Assembly: GCA_964203655.1 (NCBI GenBank)
Contig: CAXNMJ010000006.1
Span: 1 to 64,000 of the forward strand
DNA from: BACL27 sp947488385
GTDB lineage: Bacteria; Actinomycetota; Acidimicrobiia; Acidimicrobiales; Ilumatobacteraceae
Direction of reading: 5' to 3'
Length of the DNA: 64,000 bases
Both the position numbers and the translations under genes were made by a program. The first letter of the stretch is position 1; each line of letters starts with the position of its first letter. The notes below the pieces were generated by a model. It saw only the letters and a list, made by a program, of their open reading frames with translations, did no database searches and was not told the origin of the DNA. Shown one piece after another: positions 36,240-44,095 of this stretch.

Positions 36240-37657
36240 TTCGTAGATTTGTCGCGCAGGTGGCGACCGACATATGCAACAACGATTTCATTTGTTTTTG
36301 CATCGTGATAGAAATGAATTCGTGCATCTCCACAACGAATGTGGGCTTTTGCCATAACGTTTGCGCCTTTCCAGTCGATTGCATAGTCCTGGGCGTAGCG
36401 ATTCTCAGCCTCATCGCTAATTGATGGGGCAAAGTTGCTTAATTGCTGGTTGCAATAGATATTGAAAACATTTGGAGCAAAGTCGCCGCGCTGCAGACGT
36501 GCAGCCAAGTTGTTGAGTTCGACCAAGTTTGAATAAACCCGACGACCGTTCATTAGGTGCGACTCAGATGCCGAAGATATCGCTCTCTCATGAAAAACTA
36601 GGTTGTCAAGATTCTTTTGGGCGTAAGTGACTGCATCTGCAACCTTGTCAAGATAACTCTTGTCGTTTTCCATCAATAAAAATGTTGCGAGTTGCGAATA
36701 AGCACGATCTCGCTCCTCGGTTTTTTGTGCACTCAACATGTCGGTCAATGTTGCGTTCTCGAGTAGTCCTGCGTTCTCTTCAAGCAGTTCTTGGTTAACT
36801 CGGCGCAATTCTTCGGTCTCTTGTTGAGTTTGGGCTGTTGACGAATTGCTCTGAGCGGGTGCAGCTACTTTTTTGCTCTGCTCGTGGGCACGTTTTTTGG
36901 GTGGAGCAAGCACAAGTGTGGCAAGTGAGCCAACCGAAGCGGCAATCAGCTGCCGCACAAGTTCATCATCGTCTTGTTGATGAAAGTTTTCAACCTCAGC
37001 GCCACGCGGCCAGACGACTGTTATCCAACTTGGGCTGATGATTCGCGCACCATACAAATCATTAAATGCTTCTTCGGCAACATGAGAGGCGACATGGGCA
37101 ACATGGGCGATACCTGCAAGTTGCAACGCAGTATTCGCACTTGTGATTGCGTTTGGCTTACCAACGGTTGTTTCTATCACTAATGGCAGGCGACGACTTG
37201 GAGCATCGGCAAATGCCGACAAAGACTGTCCGCCAATTTGATCTGTCTCAACGGCGACTTTTGCTCCGATGATTTTTTCGGCATCGCGAACTTTAAACAA
37301 GTTGACAATTTCAACAACGAGTTGATTGAGTCGTGGTTCTGGTTTGTCAATTGTTCGACGTGGCAATAATGCTGGCTTGGTTGGCCGCAAGGTTCTACGC
37401 AGATCAAAATAGAGTTCATTTTTTGAGACAATCAGTGTCGCAGTCGTACCGCGGGCGGCGGCTTGGCGTGAATCTTGTTCAAGCACATCAACACGAAAAA
37501 TCGGGTCGTTTGGGCTATGGCGAATGTTGACAGGTGTTGAATTTGTTCGATCTTCGAGCGGATGTACATCCTCAAGCCAACGGAATACAGCGTCGATTGC
37601 AGCCTGGCGCAAGTCTTTATTTGCTGTCGCAATTGAGAATCCGTATGTCGTGATCAC
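36236..37657 (-). CDS. Uncharacterised 473-aa protein with coiled coil and RelE-like C-terminal end
   Basis: I do not recognise a named family. The N-terminal half (residues 1-210) looks globular and mixed. It begins ITTYGFSIATANKDLRQAAI and includes DPIFRVDVLEQDSRQAAARGTTATLIVSKNELYFDLRR (two beta-strand stretches) and WITVVWPRGAEVENF. A linker with a Ser/Gln run (SNSSTAQTQQETEEL) leads into a coiled coil at about 285-335. The C-terminal 100 residues end AKAHIRCGDARIHFYHDAKTNEIVVAYVGRHL (given here in two parts: AKAHIRCGDARIHFYHD and EIVVAYVGRHL), which recalls the strand pattern of RelE/ParE-like toxins. The GTG start follows a leaderless -10 box. It could be a nucleic-acid-associated or defence-related protein, but this is a guess. 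Confidence 0.55.
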   Translation of the reverse strand: MITTYGFSIATANKDLRQAAIDAVFRWLEDVHPLEDRTNSTPVNIRHSPNDPIFRVDVLEQDSRQAAARGTTATLIVSKNELYFDLRRTLRPTKPALLPRRTIDKPEPRLNQLVVEIVNLFKVRDAEKIIGAKVAVETDQIGGQSLSAFADAPSRRLPLVIETTVGKPNAITSANTALQLAGIAHVAHVASHVAEEAFNDLYGARIISPSWITVVWPRGAEVENFHQQDDDELVRQLIAASVGSLATLVLAPPKKRAHEQSKKVAAPAQSNSSTAQTQQETEELRRVNQELLEENAGLLENATLTDMLSAQKTEERDRAYSQLATFLLMENDKSYLDKVADAVTYAQKNLDNLVFHERAISSASESHLMNGRRVYSNLVELNNLAARLQRGDFAPNVFNIYCNQQLSNFAPSISDEAENRYAQDYAIDWKGANVMAKAHIRCGDARIHFYHDAKTNEIVVAYVGRHLRDKSTN

Positions 37658-37664
37658 TACTTAG

Positions 37665-37670
37665 ACGCTA
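37665..37670 (-). promoter_or_regulatory. -10 box of the 473-aa protein gene
   Basis: TAGCGT on the minus strand, seven bases before the GTG at 37657. Confidence 0.45.
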
Positions 37671-37702
37671 CCAATGCGCAATTTGGTGTTGATTTGGCGA
37701 AC

Positions 37703-37708
37703 TAGTGT
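37703..37708 (+). promoter_or_regulatory. -10 box, leaderless promoter of the SWEET-like gene
   Basis: TAGTGT, then six adenines and the GTG at 37715. Confidence 0.5.
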
Positions 37709-37714
37709 AAAAAA

Positions 37715-38323
37715 GTGTCAATAACCACGGTCGTAGGCGTCTTTGCGACTTGTACTTCTATTGCCTTCATCTGGCCACAAGTGGTTCGCGTTTTCGCTAA
37801 AGATTCGACTGAGGGCATTTCTCCGCCATCGTTTTTGCAAGGTTGCAGCGGTTCGTTGATGTGGACAATTTATGGAATGAATAAACCTGAAACCCAGGTT
37901 GCAATTTCTAATGGTTTGTTGGTTATTGCATTGTCAGCAATCCTTTTTGTCTGTGTAAAACACAAGCGAATCGCATGGTGGATTCCAGTTTTGACACTCG
38001 CTGTTGTCTTTATTTTGGGTTCCATCATCGCCAATTACTCAATGACGATGATGGGCTGGTGCACTGTTGCTATCGGCGCGCCAGCGATCATTCCCCAAGT
38101 TGTTCGCGTCTATCGAACTGAACATCTATATGGTGTCTCAGCAGCGATGTATGCACTGCTGTTTGTGTGCTGTCTTACCTGGTTGATTTATGGCGCAATG
38201 ATTAACGATTGGTTTGTATCGCTACCGAATCTTGTTGGCACATCTGGTTCGCTCTACATTTGGTATCGCGCAGTGCAGTCACACAAAAAATTTCAAGCAC
38301 CTGCCGAAGCATCAGCAAACTAA
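37715..38323 (+). CDS. Seven-helix SWEET/PQ-loop transporter-like protein
   Basis: A 202-aa membrane protein with two PQ-loop triple-helix units joined by a linker helix. Unit one has IAFIWPQVVRVF followed by QGCSGSLMWTIYGM and AISNGLLVIALSAILFV. A helix near 88-108 (WIPVLTLAVVFILGSIIA) links to unit two with PAIIPQVVRVYRTEH, YALLFVCCLTWLIYG and LVGTSGSLYIWY. That is the 3-1-3 layout of eukaryotic SWEET sugar transporters, whereas bacterial SemiSWEETs usually have one three-helix unit. A sugar or other small solute is the likely cargo. It is convergent with the M14 carboxypeptidase with a four-base overlap. Confidence 0.8.
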   Translation: MSITTVVGVFATCTSIAFIWPQVVRVFAKDSTEGISPPSFLQGCSGSLMWTIYGMNKPETQVAISNGLLVIALSAILFVCVKHKRIAWWIPVLTLAVVFILGSIIANYSMTMMGWCTVAIGAPAIIPQVVRVYRTEHLYGVSAAMYALLFVCCLTWLIYGAMINDWFVSLPNLVGTSGSLYIWYRAVQSHKKFQAPAEASAN

Positions 38324-40002
38324 TTTAGTTTTAGCGTTGCACTTACTTCGCCACATCGCGGGTGACGCACCGTAAGCGCAACTTCAGCGCCATGACTTGC
38401 GCGCACAACCCACGAATGCATCAATCGATCTGGCGTGCCGTCTGACATTGCGCCACCGTTCAATAAAAACATCGCCCGACCCGACAACTGACCAACTTTT
38501 TCTTTTGCCGCACAGCCAATAGTTGTTGCACCAGAAATCTCAACGGTTATTGGCAAAACAAGTTTGTGGTCATGGGCGAGTCTGGTCACTTCGGTGCTGA
38601 GCCAACCCGTGTTGGCTACACCGATTTCGACTCGCCAAGTGTCATTGCCCAATGCTTCGGCCTTTGTGTGTTTTATTTCGAGGCGAGGCGAGGCCATTGC
38701 TTGATAAACGGCGACTTCGGCGTGGGCTGCGATCTCGGCGCGCAACTTTGTAGACGGCGCATTTGTCCAAATACGAAACCCATCGGCACCACCGAGTTCA
38801 ACTTTGCCGAGTTGTGGGTGATCGTATTTGTACCACTTGACGTAACTATCTGGTGCGTGGGTGTCCGACCATCGGCAGACGGCGAGATCTTGTTCGACTG
38901 TTGGTCCGACATACCAAATGTCAGTCGACGAATGTTCACCAGTTGCATGAAAAACAGCGTCCCAGAATTCGGTGGTCCATGAATAAACGCCGAGATGGTC
39001 GTATGCCCAGTCGTCGCCGGCACCACCCATCACCGAAGATTTATCCCATGTGAGATCTTCAAACACTGAGTGCACCGGATATGTAGTTAATGGTGTCGAA
39101 TGTTTGCCGAACTCGTTGAAGAAAAATAAATCAACAGGCGGCAACTGTGAATCTGATTTACTGCTGCTTGGTCGCAACATAAAACCGCCGGCCGTGTGAA
39201 ACGCGTTGTAGCCACAAACATTTGGTCGCGCTTTCACTGCGCGCACGAGCGAATCAGTTTCAGGTTCTGAAAGTGGGTGATCGCCCGAACCGAGCACACT
39301 CACACCCCAACCTGCAGGAAAGTTTCGATTCAGGTCGAGACCTGCTGGGTCGCGCGGCTGGTCGACGGTGAAGCCGTCGTAGTTTTCGATCAGACCCTCT
39401 TGGATCAATCTGTAGCGAGTCGTGCCGCGTGGTGCGCCGAGTGGCCCGACGGGCACCATCACGCGAGGTTCTTGTTTGTGTTCAATCCATCCACCGTCAG
39501 GGTCGGCAATTCGCATTGTCAATATTTTTCCGTCGCCGTCAATATCTTGTGGATGCAATCCAGGCCACAAGTGACCATCGCGCCACGGCCAAGGTCGAAC
39601 ACTCGAGCGATGAAAGAGCGGCTTGTCGGCGAGTGCATCTTCGACGCCGTCTGGATTGACGCGCGGTGCAATATAAAAAGTTCGCGTGCGCAATGCTTCG
39701 ACAACAGTTTCATCTCGGTTGTTGAATTTTTCGGCGAGATCTTGAATTATGAATAGCGCGGCTGCTCCACCCGTTACTTCAACTGCGTGAATATTTGCAT
39801 CAATCCAATGGGCAGGTTTCGTGTCGTGCGCGCCCGTTGAAGTGTCAGTGATTGTCGCGAGCATTAAGTTGCGACCCTTGTGTGATTTGCCGTATGACTC
39901 GATGCTGACAAGATTTGGGTATTTCTTGGCAATCGCGTTCAGCCATGCCACCATCTCGTCGTAACGCAAGAACCGATCAAACTCGTATCCGTTAATAGCC
40001 AT
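38320..40002 (-). CDS. M14-family zinc carboxypeptidase-like protein
   Basis: A 560-aa protein with an N-terminal M14 peptidase domain. The zinc ligands H72 and E75 lie in IHAVEVTGG, the substrate arginine region is LDLNRNFPAGW, the third zinc ligand is the histidine of AFHTAGG, and the catalytic glutamate is in SWTTEFWD near residue 347. The C-terminal part (about 420-560) is a beta-rich domain with a YVKWYKYD lead-in and an IG-like pattern. No signal peptide is present, so it may act inside the cell or be released unconventionally. A TAACTT box seven bases before the ATG suggests a leaderless start. Confidence 0.88.
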   Translation of the reverse strand: MAINGYEFDRFLRYDEMVAWLNAIAKKYPNLVSIESYGKSHKGRNLMLATITDTSTGAHDTKPAHWIDANIHAVEVTGGAAALFIIQDLAEKFNNRDETVVEALRTRTFYIAPRVNPDGVEDALADKPLFHRSSVRPWPWRDGHLWPGLHPQDIDGDGKILTMRIADPDGGWIEHKQEPRVMVPVGPLGAPRGTTRYRLIQEGLIENYDGFTVDQPRDPAGLDLNRNFPAGWGVSVLGSGDHPLSEPETDSLVRAVKARPNVCGYNAFHTAGGFMLRPSSSKSDSQLPPVDLFFFNEFGKHSTPLTTYPVHSVFEDLTWDKSSVMGGAGDDWAYDHLGVYSWTTEFWDAVFHATGEHSSTDIWYVGPTVEQDLAVCRWSDTHAPDSYVKWYKYDHPQLGKVELGGADGFRIWTNAPSTKLRAEIAAHAEVAVYQAMASPRLEIKHTKAEALGNDTWRVEIGVANTGWLSTEVTRLAHDHKLVLPITVEISGATTIGCAAKEKVGQLSGRAMFLLNGGAMSDGTPDRLMHSWVVRASHGAEVALTVRHPRCGEVSATLKLN

Positions 40003-40009
40003 GCCTCAA

Positions 40010-40015
40010 AAGTTA
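40010..40015 (-). promoter_or_regulatory. -10 box of the M14 carboxypeptidase gene
   Basis: TAACTT on the minus strand, seven bases before the ATG at 40002. Confidence 0.45.
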
Positions 40016-40025
40016 CACTCTCGCT

Positions 40026-40031
40026 AGGAGG
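40026..40031 (+). promoter_or_regulatory. Shine-Dalgarno site of the hemolysin III gene
   Basis: A full AGGAGG eight bases before the GTG at 40040. It is unusual here, because many genes in the window show no such site, and it fixes the GTG as start. Confidence 0.6.
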
Positions 40032-40039
40032 TACGCGAA

Positions 40040-40705
40040 GTGCCGCATGTTCCTGTGTTTCAGCATGCAAACGGCAAATGGCGCCCTCGTTGGCGTGGTC
40101 GCATTCACGGTGTCGCAGTCGCCGTAACGATTCCTGCAGGCATCGTGCTCACATTCGTAACCCCAAGTGGTCTGCCACGCATCGCAGTTTTGGTTTACGT
40201 GCTTTCGCTCCTCGCATTATTCTCAACGTCAGCGTCTTATCACTTACTGACGCGATCGCAACGCGCGCAACGCACAATGCGTCAACTCGACCATGCGATG
40301 GTTTATGTCTTGATCGCCGGCACTTACACTCCAGTTTGTTTGCTCGCGCTGCCACGTAATATCGGCGTTCCGTTCTTGATCGCAATCTGGTTGGCTGCGG
40401 CGCTTGGTATCACGCTAAAAATCACATGGCGTGCGCACAAAACATCTGGTGCAATGTATTTAGTTATTGGATGGGCCGCATTAATAATTTTGCCATGGTC
40501 GTATCACATGGCCGGATTCACAAGCCTGTTGTTGTTCGCTCTCGGTGGCATCGTCTACACAGTTGGAGCGATTTTGTTTTACCTTCAACGTCCACAACTC
40601 AAGCCGCTTGTATTTGGTTTTCATGAAGTGTGGCACGTATTCACTGTTGTTGCTGTTGCTCTGCAGTTTGCTGGCGTTGGTGTGCTGATTGCCCGCGTCG
40701 GTTGA
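40040..40705 (+). CDS. Hemolysin III/PAQR family membrane protein
   Basis: A 221-aa seven-helix protein of the HlyIII/YqfA (PAQR) family. Family markers are FSTSASYHLLTRSQRAQRTMRQLDHAMVYVLIAGTYTPV (split here by the helices: ASYHLLTRS and RQLDHAMVYVLIAGTYTP) and GFHEVWHVFTVVAVALQF. They include the conserved Asp and three His thought to bind zinc in an amidase-like site. Function in bacteria is unclear; a role in membrane-lipid homeostasis is suggested. The 3' end overlaps the convergent MFS gene by 65 bases. Confidence 0.92.
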   Translation: MPHVPVFQHANGKWRPRWRGRIHGVAVAVTIPAGIVLTFVTPSGLPRIAVLVYVLSLLALFSTSASYHLLTRSQRAQRTMRQLDHAMVYVLIAGTYTPVCLLALPRNIGVPFLIAIWLAAALGITLKITWRAHKTSGAMYLVIGWAALIILPWSYHMAGFTSLLLFALGGIVYTVGAILFYLQRPQLKPLVFGFHEVWHVFTVVAVALQFAGVGVLIARVG

Positions 40706-41969
40706 CGCCAAGCGAAACGATCGTTGCCGGAATAAAAAATGCACGACCATGAAATGAAACGTCGTCCCAATGTTTTGTCGTAACTGGCGCGTGCCACGCG
40801 CGAATGCGATAGATGAGGAACAACAAGATCAACGCGTGCAACGAAATGATTGACCAGGCAAAACCTTGGGTGCCGATGACGTCGAGAAATGGTGCCGCAA
40901 CAAGTGGGCCGATCATTGCACCAAAGCCATACAGCGTGACAAGCTGCGACGCCGCAGCACCCATTTGTTCTTGTGACACCCAGTCGTTGGTGTATGCGCC
41001 GCCAATTGCATAGAGCGGAAAACTAAAACCACCGACTGCAAATAACAAAAGAATTGTCCAGTTGTTGCCAGTTGGTTGCGAAAGCATTACTGCACCGAGA
41101 GCGATAACTGCGAGGCAGCACAACAATCCGATGATGCGACGATCGATGTCGTCTGATGCCGAAGAAATTGGCCAAGTCAGTGCCATACCGCCAAGTTGAA
41201 GCACCGCGACAAGGACGCCAATGCGCCCAATGCTGAGACCCTCGCGCGTTGCGTGAATTACCGCCATGCCAAGAATGCCGCCGTGGGCGAGACCGACAAG
41301 CAAAATTGTGCCAGCACCAGTTGGCACAATTTTTGCAAGTTCGCGCAAACTGAGATGCAGGTGGTTCTCGACTTCAGGTGTCGTTGCTTGTTCGGAAATC
41401 GAAATTGGAATTACCGCGAGTGATGCAATGATCGCGGCAAATGCGAATCCACTCAGATTTCGTGCATCGAAATTAAAAACAAGTAACTGCCCCATGCCCC
41501 ATGCGCCAATTGTGACGACGTTGTAGATCGCGAGTAGTCGACCGCGGTAGTGATTTTCTGCCATGCCGTTGAGCCATGATTCGGCAACAACATAAAGACC
41601 GGCCAAGCAAAAGCCGGTGCTGACTCGCATGATTAGCCAGATGATTGGCGAGTCGAATAGGCCGGTGACAAGTATTGATGCACTGAGCAATGACGCCAGT
41701 GCGGCGTATACGCGAATGTGGCCGACGCTTCGAAGCGCACGTAGCGAATACCAAGACCCAATCAAAAAGCCCGCGTAGTAGGCGGTCGTGATGCCGCCGC
41801 TGACGAGTGTTGGCAATTGTTCGAGTTCGGCACGGATGCCAAGCAATGTGCTGAAGCTGCCCGCCGAAATCATCAGAAAAGTTAGGCCTGCAAATAGACC
41901 CCATGTTGCCAAGAGAATTGTGCGGCGATTTGCGTTGAGTTGTGGAAGAAACCGCACGCACTTAGTCAA
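40641..41969 (-). CDS. MFS transporter (YcaD-like)
   Basis: A 442-aa major facilitator with twelve predicted helices. GFLIGSWYSLRALRSVGHIRVY and AESWLNGMAENHYRGRLLAIYNVVT are the signature loops after helices 2 and 5; the second half begins at LRELAKIVPTGAGT. It resembles the YcaD/UMF group with no known substrate. The start is TTG at 41969 or GTG at 41957. The last residues RGQSAHQRQQTAEQQQQQ are low-complexity and are encoded antisense to the hlyIII 3' end. Confidence 0.82.
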   Translation of the reverse strand: MTKCVRFLPQLNANRRTILLATWGLFAGLTFLMISAGSFSTLLGIRAELEQLPTLVSGGITTAYYAGFLIGSWYSLRALRSVGHIRVYAALASLLSASILVTGLFDSPIIWLIMRVSTGFCLAGLYVVAESWLNGMAENHYRGRLLAIYNVVTIGAWGMGQLLVFNFDARNLSGFAFAAIIASLAVIPISISEQATTPEVENHLHLSLRELAKIVPTGAGTILLVGLAHGGILGMAVIHATREGLSIGRIGVLVAVLQLGGMALTWPISSASDDIDRRIIGLLCCLAVIALGAVMLSQPTGNNWTILLLFAVGGFSFPLYAIGGAYTNDWVSQEQMGAAASQLVTLYGFGAMIGPLVAAPFLDVIGTQGFAWSIISLHALILLFLIYRIRAWHAPVTTKHWDDVSFHGRAFFIPATIVSLGVNRRGQSAHQRQQTAEQQQQQ

Positions 41970-42060
41970 GCATCTGTAGGTGTGCCAATTGGGTTATTGC
42001 GCGAGGATCGTGTCGGTCTTGTGTCGCAAAATGGCTTGAACAATTTGGCTGATAATCAAC

Positions 42061-42066
42061 TAGCCT
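42061..42066 (+). promoter_or_regulatory. -10 box of tRNA-Lys
   Basis: TAGCCT, eleven bases before the tRNA 5' end; identical to the initiator tRNA arrangement. Confidence 0.5.
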
Positions 42067-42077
42067 GACAGCGACTT

Positions 42078-42150
42078 GGGTCGCTAGCTCAGTTGGTAGA
42101 GCGACGGACTTTTAATCCGCAGGTCCAGGGTTCGATCCCCTGGCGACCCA
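42078..42150 (+). tRNA. tRNA-Lys (TTT)
   Basis: A 73-base cloverleaf. The acceptor pairs GGGTCGC with GCGACCC, the D arm reads GCTCAGTTGGTAGAGC, the anticodon TTT is at 42111-42113 with loop CTTTTAA, the T loop is GGTTCGATC, and the discriminator is A. CCA is not encoded. Confidence 0.95.
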
Positions 42151-42159
42151 CTTTTGTCT

Positions 42160-43536
42160 TCAAATATTGGCGAGTTTTTGCATGCGGTGGGCGAGGCGTG
42201 AGTGAGATTTGAGCATCGTCTCAAGTTTCGCACTTACAACCTGGTGATTGCGCACAACATGTTTGCCGTGCACGATCGTGTCGCGCGCCGCGACTGGCCC
42301 GCAACGCAACCACGCTTCAATCGGATCGGCAATCGCACCCGAAAATGCGGGGCCGGTCAACGACCAAATTGCGACATCACCGACGCTTCCAACCGAAAGT
42401 TCGCCGATTTCGCCGATCCGACCAAGACAACCAGCGCCACCGCGGGTCGCACATTCAAGAGCCATTCGCGCTGTGCCAGCCCCAGCCCCGCTGCGCAATT
42501 TCGCAAGCAACATCGCTTGTCGCGCTTCAAGCCACATCGACGCGCTGTCGGCCGACGACGAACCATCTACGCCAATGCCGACGTGCACGCCCGCAGCAAT
42601 CAAATCAATTACGGGTGCAACACCCGAAGACAAAATCAAATTGCTACTCGGACAATGTGCGACCCCGATTCGCGCCGCACCAAGCCGCTGAATTTCTTCA
42701 TGATTCGGCATCACGCAATGCGCAAGCCAGGTGCGGTCGCTGCACCAACCAACTTCCTCTAAATAATCCATCGGACGACAACCAAATGTCGCCAACGAAA
42801 ATGCATCATCTTCTGAATTCTCGGCAAAGTGCGTGTGCAAACGCACATCAAGTTTTGCAGCTAACTCAGCCGAGTCGATCATCAATTGTTTCGTCACCGA
42901 AAAAGGCGAGCACGGCGCAAGAGCAACTCGCACCATCGCCCCATGACTGCGATCGTGGTGCTTGGCGACTGCGCGCGCAGACTCATCGAGAATTACATCG
43001 TGGTCTTGCACGACATCATCAGGTGGCAAGCCGCCGTCTTTAATCGACAACGACATCGACCCTCGCGTGGGATGAAAACGCATGCCGAGATCAACCGCCG
43101 CGGCGATCTCGGCGCTCAACAGATCGCCGGCACCCGCTGGGTGAACATATAAATGGTCAGTCGAAGTTGTGCAACCCGACAGCGCCAATTCAACAAGCCC
43201 GATCCATGCAGAAACATGCGCCGACTCTTCATCGAGTGTGCGCCACAACGGATATAAAGTTTGCAACCACCCAAACAGCGGGGCATTAGTCATCGGCGGA
43301 AACGCTCGTGTCAGATTTTGATACAGGTGATGATGAGTGTTTACAAGACCTGGCGTAACAAGACAATCGCTGGCGTCTACAACTTGTTTTGCTGGCGGCG
43401 GCGCACCGTCGCCGATCGCCGACACGAAACCGTTTGTAATCGCAACCCAACCATCTCGTATTTCTCTTCGACTGTTATCCATCGTCGCAACAAGCGACGC
43501 GTGAGCGATTACAAGCTCGGCAGGTTCAGTAGTCAG
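42160..43536 (-). CDS. 8-oxoguanine deaminase-like amidohydrolase, probable CTG start
   Basis: A TRZ/ATZ-type zinc amidohydrolase. The metal motif is NTHHHLYQNLTRAFP; HTHFAENSEDD, LAHCVMPNHEEI, VAHCPSSNLILSSG and GVDGSSSADSASMW follow, all typical of 8-oxoguanine deaminases, which detoxify oxidised guanine. From the ATG at 43482 it would lack the first strand of the fold. The 18 codons before it, LTTEPAELVIAHASLVAT, look exactly like the missing family N-terminus and begin at a CTG whose CTGA overlaps the stop of the upstream small gene. That would give 458 aa. A sequencing change of ATG to CTG is the other explanation. Confidence 0.83.
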   Translation of the reverse strand: MTTEPAELVIAHASLVATMDNSRREIRDGWVAITNGFVSAIGDGAPPPAKQVVDASDCLVTPGLVNTHHHLYQNLTRAFPPMTNAPLFGWLQTLYPLWRTLDEESAHVSAWIGLVELALSGCTTSTDHLYVHPAGAGDLLSAEIAAAVDLGMRFHPTRGSMSLSIKDGGLPPDDVVQDHDVILDESARAVAKHHDRSHGAMVRVALAPCSPFSVTKQLMIDSAELAAKLDVRLHTHFAENSEDDAFSLATFGCRPMDYLEEVGWCSDRTWLAHCVMPNHEEIQRLGAARIGVAHCPSSNLILSSGVAPVIDLIAAGVHVGIGVDGSSSADSASMWLEARQAMLLAKLRSGAGAGTARMALECATRGGAGCLGRIGEIGELSVGSVGDVAIWSLTGPAFSGAIADPIEAWLRCGPVAARDTIVHGKHVVRNHQVVSAKLETMLKSHSRLAHRMQKLANI

Positions 43537-43688
43537 ATATTTAACTCGCGAAGTTCACTCTTCGCGTGTCGTTCATCGGCATCGCGATACAACAAGTGAC
43601 CAAGCAATGCGGCAATACCCGCAGTTGACAAGCCAACGATTATCGGAAACGCCAACAATGCAAGAACGAGAATTATTGCGCCGGCCAT
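43533..43688 (-). CDS. Small membrane protein between RidA and the deaminase
   Basis: A 51-aa protein, MAGAIILVLALLAFPIIVG at its start, with one or two short hydrophobic helices (residues 3-31) and a charged tail LLYRDADERHAKSELRELNI. It lies one base after the RidA stop and overlaps the deaminase start, so it is coupled to both. The longer frame running upstream to 43808 would lie inside ridA and is not likely to be coding. Function unknown. Confidence 0.6.
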   Translation of the reverse strand: MAGAIILVLALLAFPIIVGLSTAGIAALLGHLLYRDADERHAKSELRELNI

Positions 43689-43689
43689 T

Positions 43690-44052
43690 TTATTTCTCAG
43701 GCTTATAAGCCCAAGCCTCAATCTCGACTGCGCCGTTGGCCGGAAGCGATGCAACACCAATCGTGCTTCGTGCTGGGCGAGATGTGCCGAAACCTTCGAC
43801 ATACGCATCGTTAAATGTCCCGAAAGTATCCATGTCGGTCAAAAAGCACAATGTCTTTTTCACGTCTTTGATTGATGCGCCAACAGACTTGAGTTGACCT
43901 TTCAAGTTTTCGATTGCCTGTGTCGTTTGTGCGCTAACACCGCCGCTAACGATTGCTCCGTCTTTGAGTCCAAGTTGTCCAGAGACAATTATCCAGTCGC
44001 CTGCGCGAACAACTGGTGTGTATGGCCCAATGGCCGCTGTCGGTTTTGCCAT
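43690..44052 (-). CDS. RidA family enamine/imine deaminase
   Basis: A 120-aa YjgF/RidA protein, which hydrolyses reactive enamine and imine intermediates to keto acids. IGPYTPVVRAGDWIIVSGQLGL opens it and ARSTIGVASLPANGAVEIEAWA holds the conserved arginine and glutamate of the ligand pocket. A TACGAT box seven bases before the ATG suggests it leads the transcript with the small membrane protein and the purine deaminase. Confidence 0.9.
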   Translation of the reverse strand: MAKPTAAIGPYTPVVRAGDWIIVSGQLGLKDGAIVSGGVSAQTTQAIENLKGQLKSVGASIKDVKKTLCFLTDMDTFGTFNDAYVEGFGTSRPARSTIGVASLPANGAVEIEAWAYKPEK

Positions 44053-44059
44053 GCGTTAA

Positions 44060-44065
44060 ATCGTA
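44060..44065 (-). promoter_or_regulatory. -10 box of the ridA operon
   Basis: TACGAT on the minus strand, seven bases before the ATG at 44052. Confidence 0.45.
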
Positions 44066-44095
44066 GATGATCTTTGTGCCAATACGATAACTCGC

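Noticed and set aside
38318..38340. Terminator between the SWEET-like and M14 genes (AAACTA/TAGTTT stem)
   Set aside because: Only six A/T-rich pairs with a three-base loop and no T run; too weak to call.
42202..43152. Several long plus-strand open frames opposite the 8-oxoguanine deaminase
   Set aside because: They are shadows of a well-conserved minus-strand gene; their proteins are Arg/His/Pro-rich without motifs.
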